From contig CAZDJK010000008.1 in NCBI GenBank assembly GCA_964505725.1, positions 80,228 to 144,227 on the forward strand: DNA of 64,000 nt, in the 5' to 3' direction. Shown piece after piece: positions 15,125-25,000 of the stretch. Numbering within the stretch: position 1 is the stretch's first letter; the number at the start of each line of letters is the position of its first letter. Both the position numbers and the translations under genes were made by a program. The DNA is from CAVRJC01 sp964505725. GTDB taxonomy: Bacteria > Actinomycetota > Acidimicrobiia > IMCC26256 > DASPTH01. Below the pieces are notes generated by a model. It made no database searches. It was not told the DNA's origin and saw nothing but the letters and a program-made list of their open reading frames with translations.

Positions 15125-16609
15125 CTACCGGGCGCGCGTCGCGTTCGCCTCGAGCCAGAGCGCGGCGACCGCCGGCGGGTCGAGCGCCGCGAGGTCGAGG
15201 CCCCGCGCGGCCGCGAGCCGCTCCATGGCCTCGAACCGCTCGCGGTACCGCGCCGCCCAGCCGCGGAGCGCCGACTCGGGGTCGACCGCGCCCGAGCGGG
15301 CGAGCACGACCGCGGCTGCGAGCAGCTCGGCCAGCGCGGCCTCGAGGTCGAGCCCGCCCCCGCGGAGGCGTCCTAGCGCGTCCTCGATGCGCGCGATCGC
15401 CTCTTCCCCGGTACCGGGCGGGAGGCCGACGGACGCGGCCTTGCGGAACAGCTTGTTGGTGTAGAGCAGCGCCGGTAGCCCGGGCGTGATGCCCTCGACG
15501 AGCGAGGACGTCCCCTTCTCCTCCAGCTTGATCTGCTCCCAGTTGCGGATTACGTCCGCGCTGTCCGGCGCGTCGACGTCGCCGAACACGTGTGGGTGAC
15601 GGCGGACGAGCTTGTCGTGGATGCCGCGGGCGACGTCGGCCATCGTGAACGCGCCCGCCTCCTGTGCGAGGAGGGTCTGGAACACGACCTCGTAGAGGAG
15701 GTCGCCGAGCTCGTCCTCGAGCGCGGCGTAGGCGCCCGGCGGGACCGGCGTGTCGCCCGGGGTGTCCATCGGCAGCGCCTCCACCGCCTCCACCACCTCG
15801 TACGATTCCTCGAGGAGGTAGCGGGTGAGCGAGTGGTGCGTCTGCTCGGCGTCCCACGGGCACCCGCCCGGGTCGCGCAGCCGCTTGGCGAGCCGGAGCA
15901 GCCGCACCAGCTCGGGCGCAGCCGCCAGCGCACCGTCGACCGGCGCGTCCACGAACAGCGACGTGAGGTGATCGGGCACGACGACGCGGTCGAGATCCTC
16001 GAGCGCGACCGTCGTTACCTGCTCGTCACCGAGCCCGAGTCGCTGGAGCACCGTGACCGGCGTGTCGGCGTCGAGCTGCTCGAGCAGCGCGAGCTTCACG
16101 TCGGAGAGGACCAGCGGGTCGTCACACTGCGCGACGACCATCGGGCCCGAGAGGTCGGCGCGGTCGATCGCGCGCGCGTCGACCACGCGTACGGCGCGGG
16201 AGAGCGGATCGACGCCGAGACGCGCCCACACGAGGTCGGTGAACGACTGCCCCGCGACCACGACCAGGTCGATCTCACCGCGCGCCGCCGCGTCGTGGAG
16301 GAGCTCGACCGTGCGCTCGGCGACCGAGGGGTTGCCCGGCACCGCATACGCAACCTCGCGGTCACGCGCGGCGGCTTCGAGCAGGTCGGCGACGATTGCG
16401 GCGTAGGTGCTCGCGAGATCGGGTGCGGCCTCGTAGTGCCGGTCGAACGCCTCGAAGGTGATGCCGTCGCGCGCGAGATCGGCGACCGCGGGATGACGGG
16501 TCGTGCGGACAAAACGCCGCGGCACCCTCTCGAGCGCCGTGCGGCCGGCGGGCACGAGATGGTCGGCGCCCGCGGGGCCCAGCCCCACCACCACCACCCG
16601 ACCGGGCAC
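15125..16609 (-). CDS. mazG: MazG nucleotide pyrophosphohydrolase with N-terminal tetrapyrrole-methylase-like domain (YabN type)
   Basis: The 494-aa protein fuses a precorrin/tetrapyrrole methylase-like domain (about 1-220: GRVVVVGLGPAGADHLVPAG, AYAVPGNPSVAERTVELLH, QRLGLGDEQV) with a MazG NTP pyrophosphohydrolase (about 245-440: LRDPGGCPWDAEQTHHSLTR, LLEESYEVVEAVEAL, LEDELGDLLYEVVFQTLLAQ, RRHPHVFGDV). The EExxE and ExxD metal ligands of MazG are visible. It would cleave house-cleaning or alarmone-type NTPs to NMP. Start GTG 16609 lies one base after the stop of the SurA-like gene, so it is in the mfd operon. YabN-style fusions are standard in Bacillota; the function of the methylase domain is unclear. 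Confidence 0.93.
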   Translation of the reverse strand: MPGRVVVVGLGPAGADHLVPAGRTALERVPRRFVRTTRHPAVADLARDGITFEAFDRHYEAAPDLASTYAAIVADLLEAAARDREVAYAVPGNPSVAERTVELLHDAAARGEIDLVVVAGQSFTDLVWARLGVDPLSRAVRVVDARAIDRADLSGPMVVAQCDDPLVLSDVKLALLEQLDADTPVTVLQRLGLGDEQVTTVALEDLDRVVVPDHLTSLFVDAPVDGALAAAPELVRLLRLAKRLRDPGGCPWDAEQTHHSLTRYLLEESYEVVEAVEALPMDTPGDTPVPPGAYAALEDELGDLLYEVVFQTLLAQEAGAFTMADVARGIHDKLVRRHPHVFGDVDAPDSADVIRNWEQIKLEEKGTSSLVEGITPGLPALLYTNKLFRKAASVGLPPGTGEEAIARIEDALGRLRGGGLDLEAALAELLAAAVVLARSGAVDPESALRGWAARYRERFEAMERLAAARGLDLAALDPPAVAALWLEANATRAR

Positions 16610-16610
16610 C

Positions 16611-17213
16611 TCAGCCTCCCGGCGTCGCGGCGGACCCCTGGCCGCTGCAGCCGGTCGGCGCGCACACCTGCCCGGTGCGGCGGTCGACGAACCCGTACCG
16701 CGGGTCGACCGAGACCTGGAGCCGGCGGACCGCCTTCGCGATGGCGGCGTCGGCCGCGTCGGCACCGAGCTCGTCGGTCAGCTTCTGGGATCCGAGCGCG
16801 GTCGTGAGCAGCACGTCCTGCGCGTGACCGGTCAGCCCCTCGAGCGACTTCGCCGCCTGCTTCGAGAGCTGCGCGCGGTCGTGCGGATCGATGGTGAGGT
16901 CGCGGCGCTCGAGCTCGTCGTTGATCGCACGAGCCTCGACGATCCGCGTGAGGTAGGTCGACGTGAAGTCGGAGGACACCGAGCCGTCGGCCCGCGCCAG
17001 CGTCTGCCCGCCGCTCTCGAAGTTCGCGCGGAGCTCGGCGTTCCCGGCGAGCGACGCGAGGTCGTTGTTGACGGTGCTCTGGGAGATCGCGTCGCCGTCG
17101 ATGGTCACCGCGGTGGAATTCCCGCGGCCGGTGACCAGGAGCACGACCACCACCGCGACCACGACGACGGTGAGGAGCGCGCCGACGACGATCCAGGGAG
17201 TCCGGTCGTTCAT
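16611..17213 (-). CDS. Membrane-anchored SurA N-terminal-like protein (putative lipoprotein/chaperone, Rv1022 position)
   Basis: The 200-aa protein has a 20-residue N-terminal membrane helix (PWIVVGALLTVVVVAVVVVL) and then VTIDGDAISQSTVNNDLASL, which is the SurA/PrsA N-terminal chaperone start ('V-G-x-xI-t...'), followed by helices with STYLTRIVEARAINDELERR. The C-terminus (RRLQVSVDPRYGFVDRRTGQ) also recalls SurA-like proteins but no PPIase parvulin domain is present. The role is probably extracytoplasmic protein folding. ATG at 17213 overlaps the mfd TGA (ATGA). A lipoprotein (LpqU) sits at this place in mycobacteria, but this protein has no lipobox. Confidence 0.75.
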   Translation of the reverse strand: MNDRTPWIVVGALLTVVVVAVVVVLLVTGRGNSTAVTIDGDAISQSTVNNDLASLAGNAELRANFESGGQTLARADGSVSSDFTSTYLTRIVEARAINDELERRDLTIDPHDRAQLSKQAAKSLEGLTGHAQDVLLTTALGSQKLTDELGADAADAAIAKAVRRLQVSVDPRYGFVDRRTGQVCAPTGCSGQGSAATPGG

Positions 17214-20200
17214 GGCGACGCGGAGGCTAGCTGGTCGACCGTGTCGGGCGGCACCAGCTCGCCGAGGATGCCCACGAGCGCGGCCGAGACCTCGTGCGCG
17301 GGAACGGAGAGGGGAACGACCACCTCCCCGTCGTCCTTGGCGACCGCGCGCGGCACGAGCCGGCGCAGCCGCACCTTCTGCGACTCGCGCAGCTCGAGAC
17401 CGACGACGCGCGCGGTCCCCCGCTGCACGGTCACGCTGCGGATCCCGAGACGCACGCACTCCGCCCGCAGCCGGGCGACGTCGAGCAGCGCGGCCGCGGG
17501 AGCCGGCGGCGGCCCATAGCGGTCCTCCCACTCGGCGCGGATGTCGTCGACGTCGGCCGGGTCGGTCACCGCGGCGAGCCGGCGGTAGGCCTCCATCCGC
17601 ACGTCGTCCCGGGTGACGTACTCGCGCGGGAGGTTGGCGTCGACCGGCACGTCGACCGTGATCTCGGCCGGCTCGCGCACGGGCTCGCCCCGCAGCTCGC
17701 CGACCGCCTCGGTGACCATCTGGCAGTAGAGGTCGAAGCCGACGGCGGCGATGTGGCCCGACTGCGCCTCGCCGAGCAGGTTGCCCGCACCGCGGATCTC
17801 GAGGTCGCGCATCGCGATCTTGAAGCCGGAGCCGAGATCGGTGAGCTCCCCGATGGTCTTGAGCCGCTCGTACGCCTCTTCGGTGAGCACACGGTCGGGC
17901 GGGTGCAGGAGATAGGCGTACGCCCGTTGCCCACGACGGCCGACGCGCCCGCGCAGCTGGTAGAGCTGCGCCAGCCCGAGGAGGTCGGAGCGGTCCACCA
18001 CGAGCGTGTTGACCGTCGGCATGTCGATGCCGCTCTCGACGATCGTCGTGCACACGAGCACGTCGAACTCGTGCTCCCAGAAGTCGAGCACCACGCGCTC
18101 CAGGCGGGACTCGTCCATCTGGCCGTGCGCGACCGCGACCCGGGCGTCGGGCACGAGCGCGCGCACCTCTTCGGCGACCAGCTCGATGTCGCGGACGCGG
18201 TTGTGCACGAAGAAGACCTGCCCCTCGCGCAGGAGCTCACGACGGATGGCCTCTGCCACCGCACCGTCGTCGTACTCGCCGACGTACGTGAGAATGGGTT
18301 GGCGGTCCTCCGGCGGCGTGTTCACCAACGACATGTCGCGGATCCCGGTGAGCGAGAGCTCGAGCGTGCGCGGGATCGGCGTGGCCGAGAGCGTGAGCAC
18401 GTCGACGTCGGTCGCGAGCTGCTTGATGAGCTCCTTGTGCGACACACCGAAGCGCTGCTCCTCGTCGACGACGAGCAAACCGAGGTTCTTCGGCTTCACG
18501 TCGCTCGAGAGCAGGCGGTGGGTTCCGATGACGACGTCGACCGCGCCCGACTCGAGGTCGCGCACCACGCTCGCCTGCTCGCGGGCGGACAGGAACCGGG
18601 ACAGCACCTCGACCCGTACCGGGTAGTTGGCGAAGCGGTCACGGAAGGTCTGGCCGTGCTGGGTGGCGAGCAGCGTCGTCGGGACCAGCACGACGACCTG
18701 CTTGCCGTCCTGGACCGCCTTGAACGCGGCGCGCACCGCCACCTCGGTCTTGCCGTACCCCACGTCGCCGCACACGAGCCGGTCCATGGGGACGGGCCGC
18801 TCCATGTCGGCCTTCACGTCGACGATGGCCTGGAGCTGGTCGGGCGTCTCCTCGAACGGGAACGCCTCCTCCATCTCGTGCTGCCACGGCGTGTCGGGCG
18901 CGAACGCGTGGCCCGGGGTGGCGAGCCGCCGCCGGTAGAGCTGCACGAGCTCTTCGGCGACCTCCCGCACCGCGCTGCGGACGCGCGCGCGCTGGCGCTC
19001 GAAGTCGGCCCCGCCCATGCGGTTGAGCGTCGGGGCCTCGCCCCCGGTGTACTTGCGCACGAACCCGACCTGCTCGGTGGGCACGTAGACCCGGCCGTCG
19101 CGGAACTCGAGCCACAGGTAGTCGCGCTCGACGCCGCCCATGGTGAGCGGCTTCATCTCGAGGAACCGCCCGACGCCGTGCACGTAGTGCACCACGAGGT
19201 CGCCGGGACGCAGGTCGTCGTAGTAGTCGGCTCGGCGCCGCGCGCCGCGGGCCTGGCGGTGCACGCGGCGGCGCCCGGTGAGGTCGGCCTCGGCCACCAG
19301 CGCCAACCGGGCGCCGGGGACGATCACGCCGCGCTCGATCGGTGCGGTGGTGACGTCCACGACGCCGTCGACCCCTTCGCCCGCGAGCACCTCGGTGAGC
19401 CGCATCGCCGAGCCCGTGCCCTCGGCCGCCAGCACGACGCGATAGCCGTCGGCGGCGAGCGACCGGAGCCGGCGAGCGAGCGCGTCGGTGTCGCCGACGA
19501 CGGGATCGAACGCGGTCGCCGCGAGGTGCGGGGTCGCCGGGGACTCCGGGGTCGCGAGCACCGACACCGCACCCGCCGGGGTGTGCGCGAGCAATCGGTC
19601 GAAGCCGAGCGACAGGCGGGGTTGCTCCGCCGCGTCCCGTGCGCCCCACGTGGCCGCCAACGACCCGGCGAGCGCCGCCTCCTCGTCGAGCAAGTCCTGC
19701 GCGCGGTCGCGCATGCGCCTCGGCTCCACGAGCAGCACCAGGGCCTCGGGGGGGAGCAGGTCGGTGAGCAGGTGCTCGCCGGTGGTGAGCCACGGCAACC
19801 AGCTCTCCATCCCGTCGAACATCTGGCCCTGGGCGAGGCGCTCCCACTGCTCCCGTCCCCACGGCTCCTCCGCGATCAGCGCCGCGGCACGCTCACGGAC
19901 CGCCGCGGTCGGGAGCAGCTCGCGCGCCGGGAACACGCGCACCTCGTCGACGTCGTGGGTCGAGCGCTGGTCCGCCACCGCGAACGCCGACAGGCGGTCC
20001 ACCTCGTCGCCCCACAGGTCGATGCGCGCCGGGTGGTCGTCGGTGACCGGGTACACGTCGACGATCGACCCCCGCACCGCGACCTCGCCGCGCGCCTCGA
20101 CCTGGTACTCCCGCCGGTAGCCGGCCGCGACGAGCCGCTCGACCAGCTCGTCGCGGTCGACGACCTGCCGCGCGCGCACGACGACCGGCGAGATCTCGTC

Positions 20201-20602
20201 GCCGTGCGGGCCGAGGCGTTGCACGAGCGCGCGGAGCGGCGTGACCACCACGGCGGGCGGGGTGCCCGAGCGGAGGCGCCAGAGCACGCGCAGCCGGCGG
20301 CCCATGGTCTCGAGCGACGGCGACACTCGTTCGAAGGGCAACGTCTCCCACGCGGGGAAGCGGTCGACGGCCTCGGGCCCCACGAGCTGGGCGAGGTCGT
20401 GCGCAAGCCTTTCCGCCTCGGCGCCGGTCGGGGTCGCCACCACCAACGGGCGCCGGGTGGTGGCGCGCGCGAGCGCGGCGACGAACACCGCCCGGGCCGC
20501 GTCCGGCACCGCCACGACCGGGTCGCGGTTCACGACCGCGCGCACCGCGGGGTCGTCGACGAGGAGCGCGGCGAGATCGGCGAGCGGCGGTTCCGTCAAC
20601 AC
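17210..20602 (-). CDS. mfd: Transcription-repair coupling factor Mfd
   Basis: The 1130-aa ATPase releases RNA polymerase stalled at DNA lesions and recruits UvrA. Domains in order: UvrB-like module (about 1-330), RNA-polymerase-interacting domain (about 475-540, GDLVVHYVHGVGRFLEMKPL), then RecG-like helicase lobes with Walker A VCGDVGYGKTEVAVRAAF, DEEQ box VDEEQRFGVSHK, SATPIPRTLELSLTGIRDMS and QLYQLRGRVGRRGQRAYAYL, and a C-terminal D7 regulatory domain (EITVDVPVDANLPREYVTRD). Full length for the family. Start is GTG at 20602. Translation is coupled to the SurA-like gene and mazG downstream. Confidence 0.98.
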   Translation of the reverse strand: MLTEPPLADLAALLVDDPAVRAVVNRDPVVAVPDAARAVFVAALARATTRRPLVVATPTGAEAERLAHDLAQLVGPEAVDRFPAWETLPFERVSPSLETMGRRLRVLWRLRSGTPPAVVVTPLRALVQRLGPHGDEISPVVVRARQVVDRDELVERLVAAGYRREYQVEARGEVAVRGSIVDVYPVTDDHPARIDLWGDEVDRLSAFAVADQRSTHDVDEVRVFPARELLPTAAVRERAAALIAEEPWGREQWERLAQGQMFDGMESWLPWLTTGEHLLTDLLPPEALVLLVEPRRMRDRAQDLLDEEAALAGSLAATWGARDAAEQPRLSLGFDRLLAHTPAGAVSVLATPESPATPHLAATAFDPVVGDTDALARRLRSLAADGYRVVLAAEGTGSAMRLTEVLAGEGVDGVVDVTTAPIERGVIVPGARLALVAEADLTGRRRVHRQARGARRRADYYDDLRPGDLVVHYVHGVGRFLEMKPLTMGGVERDYLWLEFRDGRVYVPTEQVGFVRKYTGGEAPTLNRMGGADFERQRARVRSAVREVAEELVQLYRRRLATPGHAFAPDTPWQHEMEEAFPFEETPDQLQAIVDVKADMERPVPMDRLVCGDVGYGKTEVAVRAAFKAVQDGKQVVVLVPTTLLATQHGQTFRDRFANYPVRVEVLSRFLSAREQASVVRDLESGAVDVVIGTHRLLSSDVKPKNLGLLVVDEEQRFGVSHKELIKQLATDVDVLTLSATPIPRTLELSLTGIRDMSLVNTPPEDRQPILTYVGEYDDGAVAEAIRRELLREGQVFFVHNRVRDIELVAEEVRALVPDARVAVAHGQMDESRLERVVLDFWEHEFDVLVCTTIVESGIDMPTVNTLVVDRSDLLGLAQLYQLRGRVGRRGQRAYAYLLHPPDRVLTEEAYERLKTIGELTDLGSGFKIAMRDLEIRGAGNLLGEAQSGHIAAVGFDLYCQMVTEAVGELRGEPVREPAEITVDVPVDANLPREYVTRDDVRMEAYRRLAAVTDPADVDDIRAEWEDRYGPPPAPAAALLDVARLRAECVRLGIRSVTVQRGTARVVGLELRESQKVRLRRLVPRAVAKDDGEVVVPLSVPAHEVSAALVGILGELVPPDTVDQLASASP

Positions 20603-20656
20603 GGGTTCCCGGTCATCGCGGGTTCACCGGCACCCGGGCCCACCGGCATCACGGGC

Positions 20657-21241
20657 TCACCGGTTGAACCGGCTCATGGCGGCGTCCGCACCCTCGGCGA
20701 CGATCGTCTCCACCGCGTCGGCCGCCTCCTCGAGCGTCACGTCGATCTCGGCCCGTTCGCGCTTGCCGAACCGCGCCAGCACATGGTCGGCGCCGCGCTC
20801 CTTCGAGACCGGCTTGCCCACGCCGATCCGCACCCGGAGGAACGCGTCCGAGTGGAGGTGGGCGACGATCGAGCGCAGGCCGTTGTGGCCGGCGAGCCCG
20901 CCGCCGACCTTCACCCGGAGCGTCGCCACCGGGAGATCGAGCTCGTCGTGCACCACCACGATCTGCTCGGGCACCACGCCGTAGCGCCGCGCCAGCGCCG
21001 TGACCGCCAGCCCGGAGTCGTTCACGTACGTGAGCGGCACGGCGAGTGCCACGCGGGAGCCCGCGAAGCCAGCCTCCGCCGCCCGGGCGCGTTCCCGGCC
21101 CTTGCGCAGCGACACGCCCCAGCGGCGCGCCAGGACCTCGATGGTGTCCGCGCCGACGTTGTGACGGGTGTGGGCGTACTCGTCGCCGGGATTGCCGAGC
21201 CCGACCACGAGGATGTCGGCCGGGGTGCCCCGCCGCAGCAC
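20657..21241 (-). CDS. pth: Peptidyl-tRNA hydrolase
   Basis: The 194-aa enzyme frees tRNA from prematurely released peptidyl-tRNA. Active-site features are ILVVGLGNPGDEYAHTRHNV with the catalytic His, LTYVNDSGLAV with the conserved Asn, and VVVHDELDLPVATLRVKVGG with the catalytic Asp, then GGLAGHNGLRSIVAHL. GTG at 21241 lies three bases after the rplY stop, so the two form an operon, as in other actinobacteria. The 54 bp between its stop and the mfd start contain short CACCGG repeats but no evident terminator. Confidence 0.98.
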   Translation of the reverse strand: MLRRGTPADILVVGLGNPGDEYAHTRHNVGADTIEVLARRWGVSLRKGRERARAAEAGFAGSRVALAVPLTYVNDSGLAVTALARRYGVVPEQIVVVHDELDLPVATLRVKVGGGLAGHNGLRSIVAHLHSDAFLRVRIGVGKPVSKERGADHVLARFGKRERAEIDVTLEEAADAVETIVAEGADAAMSRFNR

Positions 21242-21244
21242 GGC

Positions 21245-21907
21245 CTAGCTGCCGTCGTCGGCGTCGCTCCCCGCCGCCTCGCCCGCGCCCGCCGCGGGCG
21301 CCGCGCCCTCCTCGCCCTCGGCTTCCTCGCCCTCGGGCACCTCCTCGACCGCCACGCGCGGCGCGGCGACCTGGGCCACGACCGCGTCCGCTTCGACGTT
21401 GGTGGTGACGCCGTCGCCGAGCGGGAGGTCGCTCACGTGGAGCTGGTCGCCGATCGAGAGCTCGGACACGTCGTACTCGAGCGCGACCGGGATGTTGCCG
21501 GGCATCGCCTCGACGGTGAGTTGGAACATGAGCTGCTCCAGCAGTCCGCCGTCGCGCACACCGGCCGCCTCGCCGGTGAGGTGCACGGGTACCTCAGCGC
21601 TGACGGCGACGTCGCGTCGGATGCGGACGAAGTCGACGTGGACGAGATCGCCCCGGGTGGGGTGGCGCTGGATCTGACGGACCAGTGTGAGCACGTTCTG
21701 GTCGTCCACCCTCAGGGTGATGAGCGTGTTGGACCCGGCTTCGCCGGCCAGGATGTGCGCGAGCTCGCGGCTCGGGACCGCCACCTCGAGGGTGTCGGTG
21801 CCGAGCCCGTACACCACCGCGGGGACCATGCCGGCGCGCCGGAGCCTCCCGGCGGGCCGGGAGCCCTTCTCGGGCCGCGGTTCGGCGGCAAGGGTGATGT
21901 CGGGCAT
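21245..21907 (-). CDS. rplY: 50S ribosomal protein L25, CTC/TL5 type
   Basis: The 220-aa protein has the L25 5S-rRNA-binding domain (LAAEPRPEKGSRPAGRLRRA, GMVPAVVYGLGTDTLEVAVP) followed by the C-terminal CTC domain (VHVDFVRIRRDVAVSAEVPV, GNIPVALEYDVSELSIGDQL) and an acidic Ala/Glu tail. This long form is the general stress protein CTC type seen in actinobacteria and Thermus. It starts the rplY-pth pair, with ATG at 21907. The 95 bp upstream lead to the end of the large LuxR-type regulator. Confidence 0.97.
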   Translation of the reverse strand: MPDITLAAEPRPEKGSRPAGRLRRAGMVPAVVYGLGTDTLEVAVPSRELAHILAGEAGSNTLITLRVDDQNVLTLVRQIQRHPTRGDLVHVDFVRIRRDVAVSAEVPVHLTGEAAGVRDGGLLEQLMFQLTVEAMPGNIPVALEYDVSELSIGDQLHVSDLPLGDGVTTNVEADAVVAQVAAPRVAVEEVPEGEEAEGEEGAAPAAGAGEAAGSDADDGS

Positions 21908-22002
21908 GGCGAGCGCCTTCCGTCTCGGGAGGAGGACCGTCCATTTTCGTCGGTGAGGCCGACCTCCGCCAAGTCAGGACGCCGGCAGCGCCGGGCGGGA
22001 GG

Positions 22003-25000
22003 TCAGGGCCCGGCGAGGCCCCTCCGCACCGCGTACGCGGCGGCTTCCGCCCGGTTGGCGCACGCGGTCTTCTGCAGGATCGCCCGCACGTGGTTGGCCA
22101 CCGTGTTCTGGCTGATGTGGAGCTTCTCGCCGATCTCCCGGTTCGAGAGACCGTCTGCGACCAGCCCCAGCACGTCGACCTCGCGCGCCGAGAGCCCATC
22201 GGGGCGCGAGCGGCCCGGGTCCGCCGCCCCGGAGGCCCCGGGGACCGGGAGCGACGCGAGCGACGCCATGCCGGTGGCGTGCGCCAGCTCGCGGGCCCGC
22301 TCGCCGAGCGCGACCGCACGCGCGGCGTCGCCGGTGGCGGCAAGCAGCCGCGCGTAGTCGTGCAGCACGCGCGCCTCCCACACCGGTGATCTGCTCTGCT
22401 GCGCGAGCGCGAGCGCGACCTCGTAGTGCTCGGCCGCCGCGTCGGTTCGACCGAGCAGCGCCGCGAGGTTGCCGAGGAAGCGGTCAGCCGGGCCGAGACA
22501 GATCGTCATCCCCACCATCAGGTTCGCGGAGCGGAACTCGACGAGCTCCTCGAGCAGCAGCGGCGCGCGCTCGCGGTCGCCGATGCTGGTGCAGACGTCG
22601 GCGAGGAACGCGAGGCACGCCGGCCACACCGCGTCGCGTGGCACCGCAGCGAACCGGTCGGGCGCGATGGCGTCGAACTCGCGTCGCGCGTCCTCGAGCA
22701 TCCCGAGGTCGGCGAACAGCGCCGCCAGGCCCGGGCGCCAGAACGAACCCTGCTCGTCCATGGCCGCCACCACCCGGACCACCGGTGCGACCTCGTGCAG
22801 CCGGCCCTGCTCTCGCCGGATCGCGAACATCTGCAACCCGTACACGCCCTCGTCGAAGGGGACGTTGCGGGCGCCGAGCTCGTGCGCGCGCTCCGCCGCC
22901 GCCTCGGCCTCGTCGAAGCGACCGGCCGCGAGCAGGAGGCTGGCGTCGAGCACGTTCCCCACGAACTGGAAGGTCGGGAACCGTCTCGACGCCTCCCGGT
23001 GACGCTCCATCCGCTGGCGCGCCTCGTCGAGCCGGCCGAGGGCGATCAGTGCGCGGATCTGGTTGGTGGTGGCGTAGAGCACGTGCCACGGATCGCCGTT
23101 GTCGATGGTGTCGAGCTCGGCCCCGAGCGCCAGCAGCAGGTGCGGGTCGGACGTCGCGATCAACGCGGCTTCGAGGGCCGAGAAGTGCGCTTCGAGGTCG
23201 TGGCTGCGGCGCGCCGCGTCGAGGACGTTCTCGGCCATCGCCATCGCCTCGTCGAGCCGGCCGGCGTGGGAGTAGGCGCGCGCCAACGCGGCCTGCAGGC
23301 GGAGGCGCAGCGGCGATTCGCCGACCATCGTCATCGCCTGCGACACGGCCGCGACCGCTTCTTGGCCGGGGAGCCCGGGGAAGTGCACGGCCATCTCGAG
23401 GTTCAGCGCCGCGTGCGCCGCGAGCACGCCGTCGTCGAGCGCGCGGGCTCCGGCGAACGCCTCCCGGGAGTACCGCAGCGCCGGCTGCATCTGGTTGTCG
23501 TGCAACAGGACCTGGCAGAGCTCGAGGAGCAGCTCGACGCGTTCGGCTGTGTCGGGCGTGGAGAGGGCGATAGCGGTCTCGAAATGTGAGATCGCCTCCT
23601 CGTACGCGACCGCGCGCACCGCCTGGGCCGCGGCGCGGCGCCCGTACTGCACCGCCTTCGCGCTCCCGCCCATCGGGGCGGCGGCCGCGTAATGGAGCGC
23701 GAGCGCGGCGGTCACCGCTCCGGTGTCGGACTCGTATACGTACTCGAGCGCGTCGGCGATCCGGAGGTGGAGCCTGGCGCGTGCCATCGGCGCGAGCGTG
23801 TCCTCGACCGCCTCGCGTACGAGGATGTGCGAGAACTGGTAGATCGGCCCGCGGACCTCGCCGAGGAGCCCCGCGTCGACCAGCTCGTCGAAGCCGGCGG
23901 CCGTGTCGTCGTCGGAGAGGTCGGCCGCGAGACCCACCACCCGAACGTCGACGCGCGCGCCGGCGACCGCGGCGACGTCGATCAGCGTGCGGGCCGGCGT
24001 CGACAGGCGCGTGAGCCGGGCCCGCACCACCTCCTTCACGCTGTCGGGCACACCGGCGCGGGCCGTTCCGGCCCGCGCCGTCCAACGACCGCCCGCGCGC
24101 GACACGACCCCCGCACCCACCAGGTGCCGCCACAGCTCGCACACGTAGAACGCGTTCCCGCCGCTGCGCTCGGCGACGGTGGCCGCGACGCTGCGCAGGC
24201 CGTCGTCGAGCTGCTGTCCCGTGGCGCCGGCGACGAAGGCCTCGACCGACGTGGCGTCGAGTCCGGCCATCCGGAGGCGCGTCACGCCGTCGAGCCGGTG
24301 GAGCTCGGCCAGGCACGACGCGAGCGGTTCCGTGACCTCGTCGCCGGTGTCGCGGAACGTGCCGATGACGAGCAGGCGCTCGTCGGCGGTGTTGCGGGCG
24401 AGGAACCGCAACAGCGCAAGCGTGGGCACACCCGCCCAGTGCAGGTCGTCGACCACGAGGACCACCGGCGCAGCGCGGGTCGCACGCGCGAGCACCGCGT
24501 TGACCGCGGAGAACAGCCGGTAGCGATCCGACTCCGGATCCGAGGTGGAAGGAGTCGGGAGCCCCGGCATCGCGCGGTCGATCGACGGGACGAGCACCGA
24601 GAGCTCGCCGATCTCTCTCGCGCTGTCGGCGCCGGCGACCAGCGCCGGCTGCGCGCGCACCAGGTGCTCCAGCGCCTGGACCCACGGTTGGTACGGAACC
24701 GCGAGCTCGCTGTCACACCCGCCGACGAGCACCGTCGCACCTTCCGCATGACAGGCGCGCGCGAACTCGAGCGCGAGACGCGTCTTGCCCACCCCGGCCT
24801 CGCCCCCGAGGAGCAGGATGCGGCGAGCGCCGGTCTGTACCGCGCTCCTCGTGTCGCCGAGCACACCCAACTCCTCGGCGCGTCCGACGAAGTCGAAGCC
24901 CGGCCGCGCGAGCAACGGCGCCGGGAGCGGCGGCTCCTCGTCGTCGCCCGGGGCGGGCGCGCGCCATGCCAGCTCGTACGCCTCGACCTCACCGGTGACC

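Noticed and set aside
17294..22357. Very long open frame (over 1600 codons) on the plus strand
   Set aside because: It is antisense to mfd, pth, rplY and the LuxR regulator end; composition is typical of the complement of G+C-rich genes and no protein motif is present.
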